A stretch of 51,128 bases of DNA from Nocardioides malaquae (GTDB taxonomy: Bacteria; Actinomycetota; Actinomycetes; Propionibacteriales; Nocardioidaceae): assembly GCF_015070385.1 (NCBI RefSeq), contig NZ_JADCSA010000017.1:1-51128 (forward strand), given 5' to 3'. Below are positions 43,016 to 51,128 of the stretch, piece after piece. The stretch's first letter is position 1. Each line of letters starts with the position of its first letter. The position numbers and the translations under genes were made by a program. Under the pieces are notes generated by a model. The model ran no database searches. It was not told where the DNA came from and worked only from the letters and a program-made list of their open reading frames with translations.

Positions 43016-43978
43016 TCAAGAGGCCGAGGACTCCTGGTAGCTCTCGACGACCAGCGGCCACGGGATGGGCGCCTGGCCGTCGGTCTGGCGCAGGAACTCC
43101 TCCAGCATCCAGCGCTGCAGCGTGATCTGCTCGTGAGTCCGCTCGAGCGAGAGCAGGCGCTGGCTCTCGCAGAAGTCGTCAGCCATCTCGAACATCTGCA
43201 GCATCTGGGTGAAGACGTGCGTCGAGCGCGCGGAGGCCTCGAAGACCAGGTCGGTCACCGGTCCGGCCTCGCGCAACCACTGCTCGAGCGTGGGCAGGGC
43301 CGAGGGCGGGAACTGACGTTCGAACGCGTTGAACATGTGCGTCAGCTCAGCAGCCAACGGGTAGTCGCCGTCGTGCGCCAGGGCCAGCAGGCGGAGCTCT
43401 CGGCGGAGGTTGCCGTACTGCGTGAGCATGGACTGGAAGAGCTGCACGTCGACCTCGGCCAGACGCACCGTCACCGAGTCAGGGAGCCTTTCCCACTCCG
43501 AGTCCGGATCCTCCACGCCGACCATCACCGGGTCGACGTAGTGGTCCTTGACCGTGGTGTCCGGCTCGAACCAGACCACCTTGCCGTGGGCCTCGATCGC
43601 GGCGCCCCATGCGGTCGCCGACATGGCGACCATGGCCAGGCCACGACCGTTGGTGGCCAGGTAGGCGTCGATCTCGTCCAGGTTGTCGAGGTCGATCGCC
43701 GCCCCGTCGCGGAAGGGGTCCTGCGGCAGGACAGGAGGCCGGCGCGACGCGTCGTGGACCTCGATGCGCGGGTGGTCGCGAGTGCCTCGGACGCTCAACC
43801 GGATGGGAGCGTCGCCGTGCAGGATGGCGTTGGTGACGAGCTCCGAGACACCGAGCTCCGAGCACTCCACCAAGTCGTCGCGCCCGAGCTCGAGGCACAC
43901 CGTGGTGACCCACTTGCGCGCCGCGGTGACGGACGCTGGCGTGGGCTCCAGGGGGAGTGCTTCTTTGTTGAGTGGCAC
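43016..43978 (-). CDS. RsbW-like ATP-binding protein with helical C-terminal domain
   Basis: A 320-residue protein. Residues about 10-140 form a HATPase_c_2 domain of the anti-sigma-kinase type: the N-box is ECSELGVSELVTNAILHGD near residue 38 and the G-box is GRGLAMVAMSATAWG near 111. Such domains bind partner-switching sigma or anti-anti-sigma proteins. The C-terminal 170 residues are mostly helical (RRELRLLALAHDGDYPLAAEL, LTHMFNAFERQFPP) and not assigned. No anti-anti-sigma or sigma gene is adjacent. The GTG start has GAGGA upstream. A SigB/SigF-like promoter lies about 80 nt upstream. Confidence 0.85.
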   Translation of the reverse strand: MPLNKEALPLEPTPASVTAARKWVTTVCLELGRDDLVECSELGVSELVTNAILHGDAPIRLSVRGTRDHPRIEVHDASRRPPVLPQDPFRDGAAIDLDNLDEIDAYLATNGRGLAMVAMSATAWGAAIEAHGKVVWFEPDTTVKDHYVDPVMVGVEDPDSEWERLPDSVTVRLAEVDVQLFQSMLTQYGNLRRELRLLALAHDGDYPLAAELTHMFNAFERQFPPSALPTLEQWLREAGPVTDLVFEASARSTHVFTQMLQMFEMADDFCESQRLLSLERTHEQITLQRWMLEEFLRQTDGQAPIPWPLVVESYQESSAS

Positions 43979-44311
43979 GTGGTGGGTCCTCGGGTGGTTC
44001 GACAGACTGGCAAGGCAAGCCGCTGGCGCGACGGAGTCATGCTGACGCCCCGTCTACCCCTCCCGAGAAGCGGGCAAACCCGTGGTGCAACTTCCTTTGT
44101 ACCTGATCCTTGCGGCCCCTGGGGGATGTGACGAGTGTGACGTGTCGTCGAGTTTGGGTGTGATCGGGTTGGTGGGAGACTGGAGGGCGTGCGCGCGGAG
44201 ACCCCGTGCGCACGACGGTTCCGACCGGGCGGCGGGCATGCACCGTGCGAGTCCTCGGGCAGCTGGACCGTCCGTGACCGTCCTCGGACAGACCCTGAGA
44301 AAGGCTCCTCC
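43979..44311. other. 333-bp divergent intergenic region, RsbW-like / ndh
   Basis: No convincing gene is present. It carries the putative stress-type promoter for the minus-strand gene and GAGAAAGG (44297-44304) as the ribosome-binding site of ndh. A clear ndh -10 element was not found. Confidence 0.4.
44054..44079 (-). promoter_or_regulatory. Putative SigB/SigF-type promoter of the RsbW-like gene
   Basis: On the minus strand GTTT (44076-44079) and GGGTAG (44054-44059) are 16 nt apart, close to the GTTT-N14-16-GGGTA pattern of actinobacterial general-stress sigma factors. Confidence 0.4.
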
Positions 44312-45778
44312 ATGGCCCCCGCCCCCGACACTTCCACGCAGCGACACCGTGTCGTGGTGATCGGCTCCGGATTCGGGGGCCTCTTCGGCGCCAAGGGCCT
44401 GAAGGACGCCGACGTCGACGTCACCGTGATCGCCAAGACGACGCACCACCTCTTCCAGCCCCTGCTCTACCAGGTGGCCACCGGCATCCTCTCCGAGGGC
44501 TCCATCGCGCCGCCGACCCGGGAGGTGCTCGCCGGCCAGAAGAACGCGAAGACGCTCCTCGGTGAGGTCGTGGGCATCGACCTCGACAAGAAGCTGGTCA
44601 CCTCGGAGGTCCTGGGCCGCCGCACGGTGACCCCCTACGACTCCCTGCTGGTCGCCGCGGGCGCCACCCAGTCGTACTTCGGCAACGACCACTTCGCGAC
44701 GTACGCCCCGGGCATGAAGTCGATCGACGACGCCCTTGAGCTGCGCGGGCGCATCTTCGGGGCCTTCGAGATGGCCGAGCTCGGCGCCTCCCGTGGCGAC
44801 AACGTCGACCACCACCTCACGTTCGTGGTCGTCGGCGCCGGCCCCACGGGCGTCGAGATGGCCGGCCAGATCGCCGAGCTGGCGCACCGCACGCTCAAGC
44901 ACGACTTCCGGGCCATCAACTCGCGTGAGGCCCGGGTCGTCCTCGTCGACGCCGCGCCCCAGGTGCTCCCGCCCTTCGGCGCCAAGCTGGGCGACAAGAC
45001 CAAGCGCGAGCTCGAGAAGCTCGGCGTCGAGGTGATCCTCGGCGCGATGGTCACCGACGTCGACGAGCGCGGCCTCACGATCGCCTTCAAGGACGGACGT
45101 ACCGAGCGCATCGACTCCGTCGCCAAGATCTGGGCGGCCGGCGTGCAGGCCTCCACCCTGACCAAGACCCTGTCGGAGCAGACGGGCGCGCCCCTCGACC
45201 GGGCCGGTCGCATCGCCGTCAACCCCGACCTGACCCTGCCGGGCCACCCCGAGGTCTTCGTCGTCGGCGACATGATCAGCCTCGACAACCTCCCCGGCGT
45301 CGCCCAGGTGGCCATCCAGGGCGCGAAGTACGCCGCGAAGGAGATCGACGGTCGCCTCAAGGGCAAGGCGCCCCAGGGCCCCTTCAAGTACTTCGACAAG
45401 GGATCGATGGCGATCATCAGCCGCTTCCGTGCGGTCGCGATGGTCGGCAAGCTCCGCCTCAGCGGCGTCGTCGCCTGGCTGATGTGGCTCTTCGTGCACC
45501 TGATCTACATCACCGGCTTCAAGGGCCGCCTCACCGCCCTGCTGCACTGGACGATCTCGTTCCTGGGCCGGGGTCGCTCGGAGCGCACCACGACGGTGCA
45601 GCAGATCTTCGCCCGTCAGGCGCTCGAGCAGCTCGCCGGTGGCGCAGCCGCGCTCGTCTCCGAGCCGGGGGAGTATGACAAGGCTCGCGAGGAGGCTCGC
45701 CGCCGAGAGCTGGAGCAGCAGGCCGCCGAGGAGCAGCGCCTCACCGACGCCAACGCCCGCGGCATCAACACCCGCTGA
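44312..45778 (+). CDS. ndh: Type II NADH dehydrogenase (NDH-2)
   Basis: A 488-residue membrane-bound flavoenzyme that passes electrons from NADH to menaquinone without pumping protons. The FAD-binding motif VVVIGSGFGGLFGAKGL is near residue 14, LFQPLLYQVATGIL near 47, and the NADH motif VVVGAGPTGVEMAGQIAEL near 171. The FAD-contact segment VFVVGDMISLDNLPGVAQVAIQGAKYAA is near residue 313. A hydrophobic stretch near 385-405 (VVAWLMWLFVHLIYITGF) anchors the enzyme, and a charged coiled-coil-like tail ends it. ATG 44312 has GAGAAAGG 7 nt upstream. Confidence 0.95.
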   Translation: MAPAPDTSTQRHRVVVIGSGFGGLFGAKGLKDADVDVTVIAKTTHHLFQPLLYQVATGILSEGSIAPPTREVLAGQKNAKTLLGEVVGIDLDKKLVTSEVLGRRTVTPYDSLLVAAGATQSYFGNDHFATYAPGMKSIDDALELRGRIFGAFEMAELGASRGDNVDHHLTFVVVGAGPTGVEMAGQIAELAHRTLKHDFRAINSREARVVLVDAAPQVLPPFGAKLGDKTKRELEKLGVEVILGAMVTDVDERGLTIAFKDGRTERIDSVAKIWAAGVQASTLTKTLSEQTGAPLDRAGRIAVNPDLTLPGHPEVFVVGDMISLDNLPGVAQVAIQGAKYAAKEIDGRLKGKAPQGPFKYFDKGSMAIISRFRAVAMVGKLRLSGVVAWLMWLFVHLIYITGFKGRLTALLHWTISFLGRGRSERTTTVQQIFARQALEQLAGGAAALVSEPGEYDKAREEARRRELEQQAAEEQRLTDANARGINTR

Positions 45779-45804
45779 CGCGCGTACGTCCCCTTCGCCC
45801 CGCG

Positions 45805-45858
45805 CCACGGCGTCATACGGTGGGAGCCCTGGAGGGCTCCGTCCGTATGACGCCGTGG
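45805..45858. terminator. Compound palindrome between ndh and the thioesterase gene
   Basis: CCACGGCGTCATACGG (45805-45820) pairs with CCGTATGACGCCGTGG (45843-45858), 16 bp without mismatch. Inside it GGAGCCC (45823-45829) pairs with GGGCTCC (45834-45840). It shares GCGTCATACGG and GGCTCCGTCCGTATGACGCC with the palindrome at 15464-15507. Confidence 0.75.
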
Positions 45859-45874
45859 CTGGGGTGCGTTCCGC

Positions 45875-46525
45875 TCAGTCGTGCTGGTGGGCCTTGGCCA
45901 CTTCCTCGGGCGGCAGGTCACGGACCCAGCGGGGCAGGATGAAGAGGCCGGTCGCCTCCGCGCAGACGGTGCCGTCGGCGGTGGTGATGTGGCCGCGGGT
46001 CCAGGTCTTTACGCCCTCGGTGCGGTCGTACCACGCCTCGATGCGCAACGGCGTGTTGAGCTTCGTGGGGGCCTTGTAGTCGATGCTCAGGTTGGCGGTC
46101 AGCCCCGGGTGGCCGCTGCGCATGGAGAGCTCGCCGAGGGCCTGGTCGAGCAGCATCGCGATGACGCCGCCGTGCATGTGGCCGGGAGGGCCCTCGTAGA
46201 GCGCGCCGGGCGTGAAGTCGGCCCACAACCGCATGCCGTCCCCGGCGACGGAGAAGCGCAGCGGCATGGCGGCGGCGTTGCGGATGCCGACGACGGTGTT
46301 GCCCCAGCCGCTGACGCCGGTGGGGGTGGAGCAGTGCTCGCCGTGGGTGCCGGGGATCTGGTCGGCGGCCAGGCGGGCGGTGATCGCCTCGATCTCGGCC
46401 TGCGCGCGAGCCAGCTCGTCGGCTCCGGCGTTCGTGCGCAGGGCCGTGTCGGCGAGGTCCCTGACGCTCTGGGTGAAGCTCTCGTAGAGCGCGACGGAGA
46501 CGTCGCCCTGGGGGGATTCAGACAT
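45875..46525 (-). CDS. PaaI-type hotdog-fold thioesterase
   Basis: A 216-residue acyl-CoA thioesterase-like protein. The hotdog domain covers about residues 75-205. GPPGHMHGGVIAMLLDQALG near residue 119 contains the HGG motif and the acidic residue used in catalysis, and NLSIDYKAPTKLNTPLRIEA near 148 is the long central strand. The N-terminal 75 residues are helical and specific to this group. ATG 46525 is set by TAGACT 7 nt upstream on the minus strand. The substrate is unknown. Confidence 0.9.
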   Translation of the reverse strand: MSESPQGDVSVALYESFTQSVRDLADTALRTNAGADELARAQAEIEAITARLAADQIPGTHGEHCSTPTGVSGWGNTVVGIRNAAAMPLRFSVAGDGMRLWADFTPGALYEGPPGHMHGGVIAMLLDQALGELSMRSGHPGLTANLSIDYKAPTKLNTPLRIEAWYDRTEGVKTWTRGHITTADGTVCAEATGLFILPRWVRDLPPEEVAKAHQHD

Positions 46526-46532
46526 GAGTTCG

Positions 46533-46538
46533 AGTCTA
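46533..46538 (-). promoter_or_regulatory. -10 element of the thioesterase gene (leaderless)
   Basis: Minus-strand TAGACT, 7 nt, ATG 46525. Confidence 0.55.
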
Positions 46539-46641
46539 GGTCTGAGCGTCCCCGCAGCCCGCCTCCAGAAGGGCCACTGCAAGGAGGATCACACGCCGGG
46601 CGGCGTGAGCCACGACAGTTCCGTAGGCCATTAAGTCTAGT

Positions 46642-46647
46642 TATATT
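46642..46647 (+). promoter_or_regulatory. -10 element of the flavoprotein-TPR fusion gene
   Basis: TATATT sits in an A/T-rich stretch (46630-46657), rare in this region. The likely start codon at 46681 has its own AGGAG, so a short leader of about 25 nt is expected. Confidence 0.5.
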
Positions 46648-46680
46648 CTCGACAACATGGATCTACTCTCAGGAGCGAGC

Positions 46681-49506
46681 ATGGCTGCACGTGAGGTCAC
46701 CACCTGTCACCGTCCCCGGGTCGTCGTCGTCGGCGCGGGCGCCGCCGGCACGCTCACCGCCCTCCACCTCCTGCGCACCGCCGGCCGCCGCTCCACCGGC
46801 ATCGACGTGGTGCTCGTCGACCCCGCCGACCGCTGGGGCCGCGGCACCGCCTTCGGTACGCCCGACGCCGCGCACCTGCTCAACGTCACCGCCGCCGGCA
46901 TGAGCGCCCTGCCGGAGGACCCCGGCCACTTCGTCGCCTGGCTCGACCGCGAGCTGCCCGAGGCAGCCGACCCCTACTCCTTCCAGCCGCGCCACCGCTT
47001 CGCGCTCTACCTCGACGACACCCTGGCCGACGCCCGGGCCGCGGCCCCGCTTGCGTCGCTGCAGCACGTGCGTACGCAGGCCACCGCGGTCCGCCGCACG
47101 GCCGACGGCGTCGCGGTGCGCACCGCCGACGGCCGCGAGGTCACCGGCTCCGCCCTCGTCGTCGCCACCGGGCTGCCCTCCGTCGGCCACGCGTGGGCGC
47201 CGCAGGAGCTGCGGGACAGCGCCTTCTTCGTGGCGGACCCGTGGGCGCCCGGCGCGCTCGACGTGGTGCGCCGCGACCGCAGCGGCCCCGCCGACGTGCT
47301 CATCGTCGGCACGGGCCTCACCATGGTCGACGTCGTCCTCAGCCTCTCCGGCCGGGACGCCCGCCCCGACCGGGTGCTCCACGCGATCTCGCGCAGCGGC
47401 CGGCTGCCCAAGGCGCACCTGCCCGTGCCCCGGCTCGCCACCATCCCCGACGTCTCCGACTGGGGCAGCACGCTGGAGGAGGTCCGCGCCGCTGCCCTGG
47501 CCCACGTCGAGCGGGTCCGCGAGGCCACCGGCGACTGGCGCCCCGCCGTCGACGGACTCCGCTTCCAGGTGGCCACCCTGTGGCAGCGGCTGAGCGAGGA
47601 GGACCGGCTGGAGTTCCTCGCCCGCGACGCCGGCGCCTGGGGCGTCGCCCGCCACAAGATGGCCTCGACCAGCGAGGAGCGTCTCGCCGCCCTCACCGGG
47701 CAGGACCGCCTGCTCACCACCTCGGCGGAGGTCCTCCAGGTCGAGCCGCTGCCCCGCGGCGGCCTGGAGGTCACCCTCTCCGACGGCACCACCCGCGAGG
47801 TCGGCTGGGTCGTCAACTGCACGGGCCCGCAGGGCGACGTGCGGCTGCTCGGCAACCCCTTCCTCGACGACCTCCTGCGGCCCCGACCCGGCGCGGCCCT
47901 GGCGACGGCGGCGACCGCAGGCATGGGCGTACGCACCGACGACGGTCGGGTGCTCGACGGCAACGGCTACTCCGACGCCCCGATCTGGACGCTCGGGGCG
48001 CTGCGCCGCGGGGAGCTGTGGGAGTCGACCGCCGTGCCGGAGATCCGGTCGCAGGCGTTGGCGGTCGCGACGCAGGTGCTCGACGCCGTGGCGCCGTTGC
48101 CGCGCCGGCTCGAGGACGGTCGCGTCGTCGGCGGCCACCACCCGGTGGCGCGTCCGCGCGACCCGCTCGGCCTGCCGCTGTCGACCACCTCCGAGGCGGC
48201 GGCGGCCTACAACCAGGGCCTCGAGCGGCTGATGCTGCTGCAGGACGGCGCCGAGGACAAGATCCGCGAGGCGACCGAGCTCGACCCGACCTTCGCGCTC
48301 GCCCACGCCGCGCTGGCGATGCTGGGCCACGAGTCCGGCGCCCGCACCGACGTCGCCGCCTCCCTCACCGCCGCCCACGAGGCGGTGCGCCGGCGGGGCG
48401 ACGACCGCGAGGCCTCGCTCGTCGACGTGATCACCCGCCGCGTCCAGGACGTACGCCGCAGCGGCGCGCAGGCGCTCATGTCCCACGTCGCCACCTATCC
48501 CCGCGACGTCCTGGCGGTCTCCGCGGCGGTGCCGACGATCGCCTTCTCCGGCGTCGTCGACGTGCAGCGCGAGGCGTGGGACCTGGTCGAGGGACTGGCC
48601 CCGGCCTACGGCGACCACTGGTGGTACATCTCGCTCCTCGCCTTCACCCGGCAGGACCAGGGCCGCTCCGAGGAGGCGGGGCTGCTCGCCGAGGCGGCGC
48701 TCTCCTGCGAGCCGTCGTCGGGCCACGCGGTGCACGCGCTGACCCACGTGATGTACGAGACCGGGCAGCACGAGGCCGGGCGGGTCTGGCTCGACCACTG
48801 GGTGCGCGAGAGCGGCCGGTCGGCCTCCCACCGCGCCCACTTCGCCTGGCACTCCGCGCTCCACGACCTGGCGCTCGGTGACCTGGAGGCGCTGCGCGGC
48901 CGCTACTACTCCCAGCTCGCGCCGCCGACGGTCACGGGGGTGCGCTCGCTCGTCGACTCGGCGTCGCTGCTGTGGCGCTGGCGGGTCGCCGTCTCCGACT
49001 GGGACACGGCGACCTCCGGCCTGGCGGTGCCGCCCGCCTTCGCCGGCGAGACCGCGCCGCCGCCGGTCGCGCCCGTGCTGACGGGGCTCGACGACGCGCT
49101 ACTGCTGCGGCCCGCGACGCCCTTCGTGGCGTTGCACTCGGCCTTCGCGCTGGCCGCGGACGGCGACACCGCCCGGTTGGAGCTGCTGCGCCACCACTGC
49201 GCCGGCTCGGGGGAGGAGGTCATCCAGACCGTCGTCGTGCCGGTCGTGGAGGCGTTGCTCGCCTTCGGGCGCGAGAACTGGTCGCGGGCCGTCGAGCTGC
49301 TCCGCGACGTGGAGCCCGTGCTGGTGCGCGCGGGCGGCTCCGCGGCCCAGCGCGAGATCGTCGAGGAGACGTTGATCCACGCGCTGACGCGTGCCGGGCG
49401 ACCCGATGAGGCGGGCGAGGGGCTGCACCGGCGTCTGGACCGGCGTACGTCCCCGCTCGACCGCCGCCGCGCCGAGTCGCTGCAGGCGCGGGTGACCAGG
49501 GTGTGA
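46681..49506 (+). CDS. Flavoprotein (NAD_binding_9) fused to a TTC38/StaR-like repeat domain
   Basis: A 941-residue two-part protein. Residues 1 to about 485 form a flavin/NAD(P)-binding unit: VVVVGAGAAGTLTALHLL near residue 14, GRGTAFGTPDAAHLLNVTA near 55, a second dinucleotide motif VLIVGTGLTMVDVVLSL near 207, and VVNCTGPQGD near 378, as in lysine N-monooxygenase-like NAD_binding_9 proteins. Residues about 494-941 match the TTC38/StaR type helical repeats, starting DPLGLPLSTTSEAAAAYNQ and DPTFALAHAALAMLG. Both parts have full length, so this is a true fusion in a single frame. ATG 46681 has AGGAG 5 nt upstream; an in-frame ATG at 46657 is the alternative. The substrate is unknown. The redox partner and repeat domain may act on the same pathway. 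Confidence 0.85.
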   Translation: MAAREVTTCHRPRVVVVGAGAAGTLTALHLLRTAGRRSTGIDVVLVDPADRWGRGTAFGTPDAAHLLNVTAAGMSALPEDPGHFVAWLDRELPEAADPYSFQPRHRFALYLDDTLADARAAAPLASLQHVRTQATAVRRTADGVAVRTADGREVTGSALVVATGLPSVGHAWAPQELRDSAFFVADPWAPGALDVVRRDRSGPADVLIVGTGLTMVDVVLSLSGRDARPDRVLHAISRSGRLPKAHLPVPRLATIPDVSDWGSTLEEVRAAALAHVERVREATGDWRPAVDGLRFQVATLWQRLSEEDRLEFLARDAGAWGVARHKMASTSEERLAALTGQDRLLTTSAEVLQVEPLPRGGLEVTLSDGTTREVGWVVNCTGPQGDVRLLGNPFLDDLLRPRPGAALATAATAGMGVRTDDGRVLDGNGYSDAPIWTLGALRRGELWESTAVPEIRSQALAVATQVLDAVAPLPRRLEDGRVVGGHHPVARPRDPLGLPLSTTSEAAAAYNQGLERLMLLQDGAEDKIREATELDPTFALAHAALAMLGHESGARTDVAASLTAAHEAVRRRGDDREASLVDVITRRVQDVRRSGAQALMSHVATYPRDVLAVSAAVPTIAFSGVVDVQREAWDLVEGLAPAYGDHWWYISLLAFTRQDQGRSEEAGLLAEAALSCEPSSGHAVHALTHVMYETGQHEAGRVWLDHWVRESGRSASHRAHFAWHSALHDLALGDLEALRGRYYSQLAPPTVTGVRSLVDSASLLWRWRVAVSDWDTATSGLAVPPAFAGETAPPPVAPVLTGLDDALLLRPATPFVALHSAFALAADGDTARLELLRHHCAGSGEEVIQTVVVPVVEALLAFGRENWSRAVELLRDVEPVLVRAGGSAAQREIVEETLIHALTRAGRPDEAGEGLHRRLDRRTSPLDRRRAESLQARVTRV

Positions 49507-49517
49507 GGTGGCGCGGT

Positions 49518-49523
49518 TAGGCT
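49518..49523 (+). promoter_or_regulatory. Possible -10 element before the small membrane protein gene
   Basis: TAGGCT, with about 50 nt of leader and GAAGGAAG before GTG 49583. Confidence 0.4.
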
Positions 49524-49582
49524 CACCGGCGGTCCCCCCGAACTGACAGGCCGCCGCGCGCGGTCGCGAAGGAAGTTGTCCC

Positions 49583-50038
49583 GTGCTGCTCGTCCTGCTC
49601 GCCCTTGGCTTCATGCTGCTCGCCGGCCTCATCACCCTGCCCACCTCGAGGTCGGGCGGTCCGGGTCGCATCGCTGCCTTCGCGGTGCTCTCGATCGTGG
49701 GTGCCGCCGGTGCGCTCCTGCTCGACCACTCGGGCGTGCTGCCGACGCTCGGCATGGACACCGCCAAAGCGGAGAAGGCGCGAGACCTGATGATCGCGGA
49801 CCTCGAGACCCAGGCCCAGGTCAAGGTCGTCGAGGCGCCCAGCGTCGAGGCGATCGCCGACACCGACGCGCCCGCGATCTGGCGCCTGGAGGAGGGCCTG
49901 ACCCTGCTCTGCGCGGCCAGCGACTTCCCCGACTCCGCCGAGATGGCCTGCTTCGCCCCGGCCGTGCTGATCGCCGAGGGCGTCGACACCGACGCCGCGG
50001 TCACGCTCGACGAGTCCGACGCCGACGCCGCGCACTGA
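49583..50038 (+). CDS. Membrane-anchored hypothetical protein
   Basis: A 151-residue protein with two hydrophobic helices at residues 2-20 and 29-50, then an extracytoplasmic or cytosolic acidic domain (AKVEK-type helix, then [19 protein letters not shown]). Two Cys residues (LLCAAS and MACFAP) may form a disulfide if the domain is outside. No family is recognised. GTG 49583 is preceded by GAAGGAAG. ppnP follows 28 nt downstream on the same strand. Confidence 0.75.
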   Translation: MLLVLLALGFMLLAGLITLPTSRSGGPGRIAAFAVLSIVGAAGALLLDHSGVLPTLGMDTAKAEKARDLMIADLETQAQVKVVEAPSVEAIADTDAPAIWRLEEGLTLLCAASDFPDSAEMACFAPAVLIAEGVDTDAAVTLDESDADAAH

Positions 50039-50066
50039 GCGCGCACCCCTACCCCTGGAGGTACCG

Positions 50067-50387
50067 ATGGCCGACGCCGCTACCTACGAGAACGTCACGC
50101 TCGACCCGCGCGCCAACGTCTACTTCGACGGCGCCTGCGTGAGCCACACCTTCTTCACCGCCGACGGCACCCGCAAGTCCGCGGGCGTCATCCTGCCGGC
50201 CTCGTTGGAGTTCGGCACCGGCGCGCCCGAGGTGATGGAGCTCCACACCGGCGCCTGCCGGGTGAAGCTCGCCGGCTCCGAGGAGTGGGTCTCCTACGGT
50301 GCGGGCGACTCGTTCGCGGTGCCCGGCGACTCGTCCTTCGCCATCGAGGTCACCGAGGCGCTCTCGTACGTCTGCCACTACGGCTGA
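50067..50387 (+). CDS. ppnP: Pyrimidine/purine nucleoside phosphorylase PpnP
   Basis: A 106-residue cupin-fold enzyme (DUF1255/YaiE) that phosphorolyses nucleosides to bases and pentose-1-phosphate. [19 protein letters not shown] near residue 13, [20 protein letters not shown] near 35 and [14 protein letters not shown] near 76 are the family blocks. GGAGG lies 6 nt before the ATG. Its purine-salvage role matches the purine genes of this region only loosely, since it is 12 kb from purM. Confidence 0.92.
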   Translation: MADAATYENVTLDPRANVYFDGACVSHTFFTADGTRKSAGVILPASLEFGTGAPEVMELHTGACRVKLAGSEEWVSYGAGDSFAVPGDSSFAIEVTEALSYVCHYG

Positions 50388-50402
50388 CGGAAGCCCCGCG
50401 GC

Positions 50403-51035
50403 TCACTCCGCCTCGACGACGGCGTCGCAGTCCGCGGCGACCGCCCAGCGCTCGTTGGTCGCCGCGCGCACCGTCCCGGTGTCGTCCGCATCCTCGCCCT
50501 GCCACTCGGCCGTGACCGCGGTGACCCGCGCGACCGTGTCGCCGGCGAGCACGGCGTCGTCGAACCGCAGCCGCATCATGACCTGGACGTTCTCCCCCTC
50601 GGTGGGGGCCCAGAAGTCGTCGGCCTCGAGGTCGGCGGCGGGGGAGTACTGCCGGATGCTGATGAGCTCCTGCCGGTCGGCCCACGCCGCCAGGCCGCTG
50701 TGGTCGATGCGGCCGCCGAAGTTGGTGGGCCGAGCGACGTAGGCCTGACGGACCTCCACGCCCTCGCCCTCGACCCCGAGCGTGACACCCGTGAGGTCGT
50801 CGTCGAGCACGCGGACCTGCGCGGCGGTCCACGCCCAGTCGCGGTCGGCGCGGGCGCGCTCCTTGAAGCAGGAGACCCCCTCACCGTGGGGTGACACCGT
50901 CACGGGCGCGGCGTCCTGGGTCGACTGCCCGCTGGCCGGGGCGTCGTCCCGCGTCGCGGGGTCGTCGCCGGAGCCAGCGGTGCAGGCCGCCAGGGTCAGC
51001 ACGGAGGTCGCCACGAGGACGGTCGTCAGCTTCAT
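50403..51035 (-). CDS. Lipoprotein of unknown function
   Basis: A 210-residue exported lipoprotein. The lipobox LTLAAC puts the lipidated Cys at residue 18, and a Ser/Asp/Ala-rich linker follows. The folded part has WAWTAAQVRVLDDDLTGVTLGVEG near residue 67 and alternating beta-like segments; two further Cys (VSCFKE and AADCDA) may form a disulfide. No family is recognised. AGGAG lies 6 nt before the ATG, and the upstream truncated gene ends 14 nt before that, so both are probably one operon. Confidence 0.8.
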   Translation of the reverse strand: MKLTTVLVATSVLTLAACTAGSGDDPATRDDAPASGQSTQDAAPVTVSPHGEGVSCFKERARADRDWAWTAAQVRVLDDDLTGVTLGVEGEGVEVRQAYVARPTNFGGRIDHSGLAAWADRQELISIRQYSPAADLEADDFWAPTEGENVQVMMRLRFDDAVLAGDTVARVTAVTAEWQGEDADDTGTVRAATNERWAVAADCDAVVEAE

Positions 51036-51049
51036 GTGTTTCTCCTATG

Positions 51050-51128
51050 TTAAGCGGCGGCTGCGAGTCCAGTCGCAGCGCGGGCTTGGTGGTCGGTGGT
51101 GAGGTGGTTGAACACGATCCGGGAGAGG
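51050..51128 (-). CDS. C-terminal fragment of an upstream gene (unidentified)
   Basis: A minus-strand frame enters from the right edge and ends at TAA 51050-51052, giving about 25 residues (RIVFNHLTTDHQAR, ending in GLAAAA). It lies 14 nt before the lipoprotein start on the same strand. The fragment is too short for a family call. Confidence 0.45.
   Translation of the reverse strand, partial: LSRIVFNHLTTDHQARAATGLAAAA

Noticed and set aside
46669-48864. 731-codon minus-strand frame opposite the flavoprotein-TTC38 fusion
   Set aside because: It is an antisense shadow with Gly/Val/Arg/His-rich sequence and no domain. The sense strand has a full set of dinucleotide and repeat motifs, a promoter and a ribosome-binding site.

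Overview
The window is about 51 kb of a high-GC (roughly 70%) actinobacterial chromosome. Strong G/C third-position bias, frequent GTG starts, valine dehydrogenase and DUF3073 next to purF-purM, an NDH-2 and many leaderless start codons point to the Nocardioides/Nocardioidaceae group. That placement is inference from gene content; no rRNA marker is present.

The backbone is a dispersed purine-biosynthesis region, all on the + strand: purD-purB (133-2843), purC (5630), purS-purQ (15784-16703), purL (21964), purF (34965) and purM (36580). They give the steps from PRPP to AIR, SAICAR synthetase and adenylosuccinate lyase; purN, purE, purK, purH and purA are not here. Accessory genes split the cluster into blocks, most of which start from their own -10 element directly before the start codon.

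Inserted blocks, left to right: a secreted Ig-like protein and a BCCT osmolyte transporter (2950-5612); a fasciclin / ECF sigma factor / RskA-type anti-sigma module (6660-8785); a lipase-like hydrolase, an M28-like protein with altered metal ligands and a divergent AsnC-type regulator (8791-12376); an MFS_2 transporter and an acyl-CoA ligase (12338-15435); a DUF3817 membrane protein and an envelope-glycosylation set of a polytopic GT-C-like protein, GtrA and a GtrB-like GT2, followed by a DUF1906 / peptidoglycan-binding exoprotein (16706-21793); an AraC regulator with a VOC protein; a DrrAB-like ABC exporter with a divergent WYL regulator; an SCP-like protein, a GNAT and an M20 peptidase; a Tat-exported protein of unknown function; and an orphan GAF-GAF histidine kinase divergent from purF.

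Downstream of purM lie a beta-propeller lipoprotein, DUF3073, valine dehydrogenase, a GH43-fold-like protein, three tRNA genes (Phe on the minus strand; Glu and Asp on the plus strand), a minimal zincin, an RsbW-like ATPase, NDH-2, a PaaI-type thioesterase, a 941-residue fusion of an NAD_binding_9-type flavoprotein with a TTC38/StaR-like repeat domain, a small membrane protein, PpnP, a lipoprotein and a truncated ORF at the edge.

The most notable signals are the repeated -10 / 6-8 nt / start-codon architecture (21 genes plus one mini-ORF), three -10 elements built on the stop codon of the preceding gene, a leaderless six-codon mini-ORF coupled to an AsnC-type regulator, two related palindromic terminators 30 kb apart, and the flavoprotein-TTC38 fusion. 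No CRISPR array, prophage, transposase or intact insertion sequence was seen.
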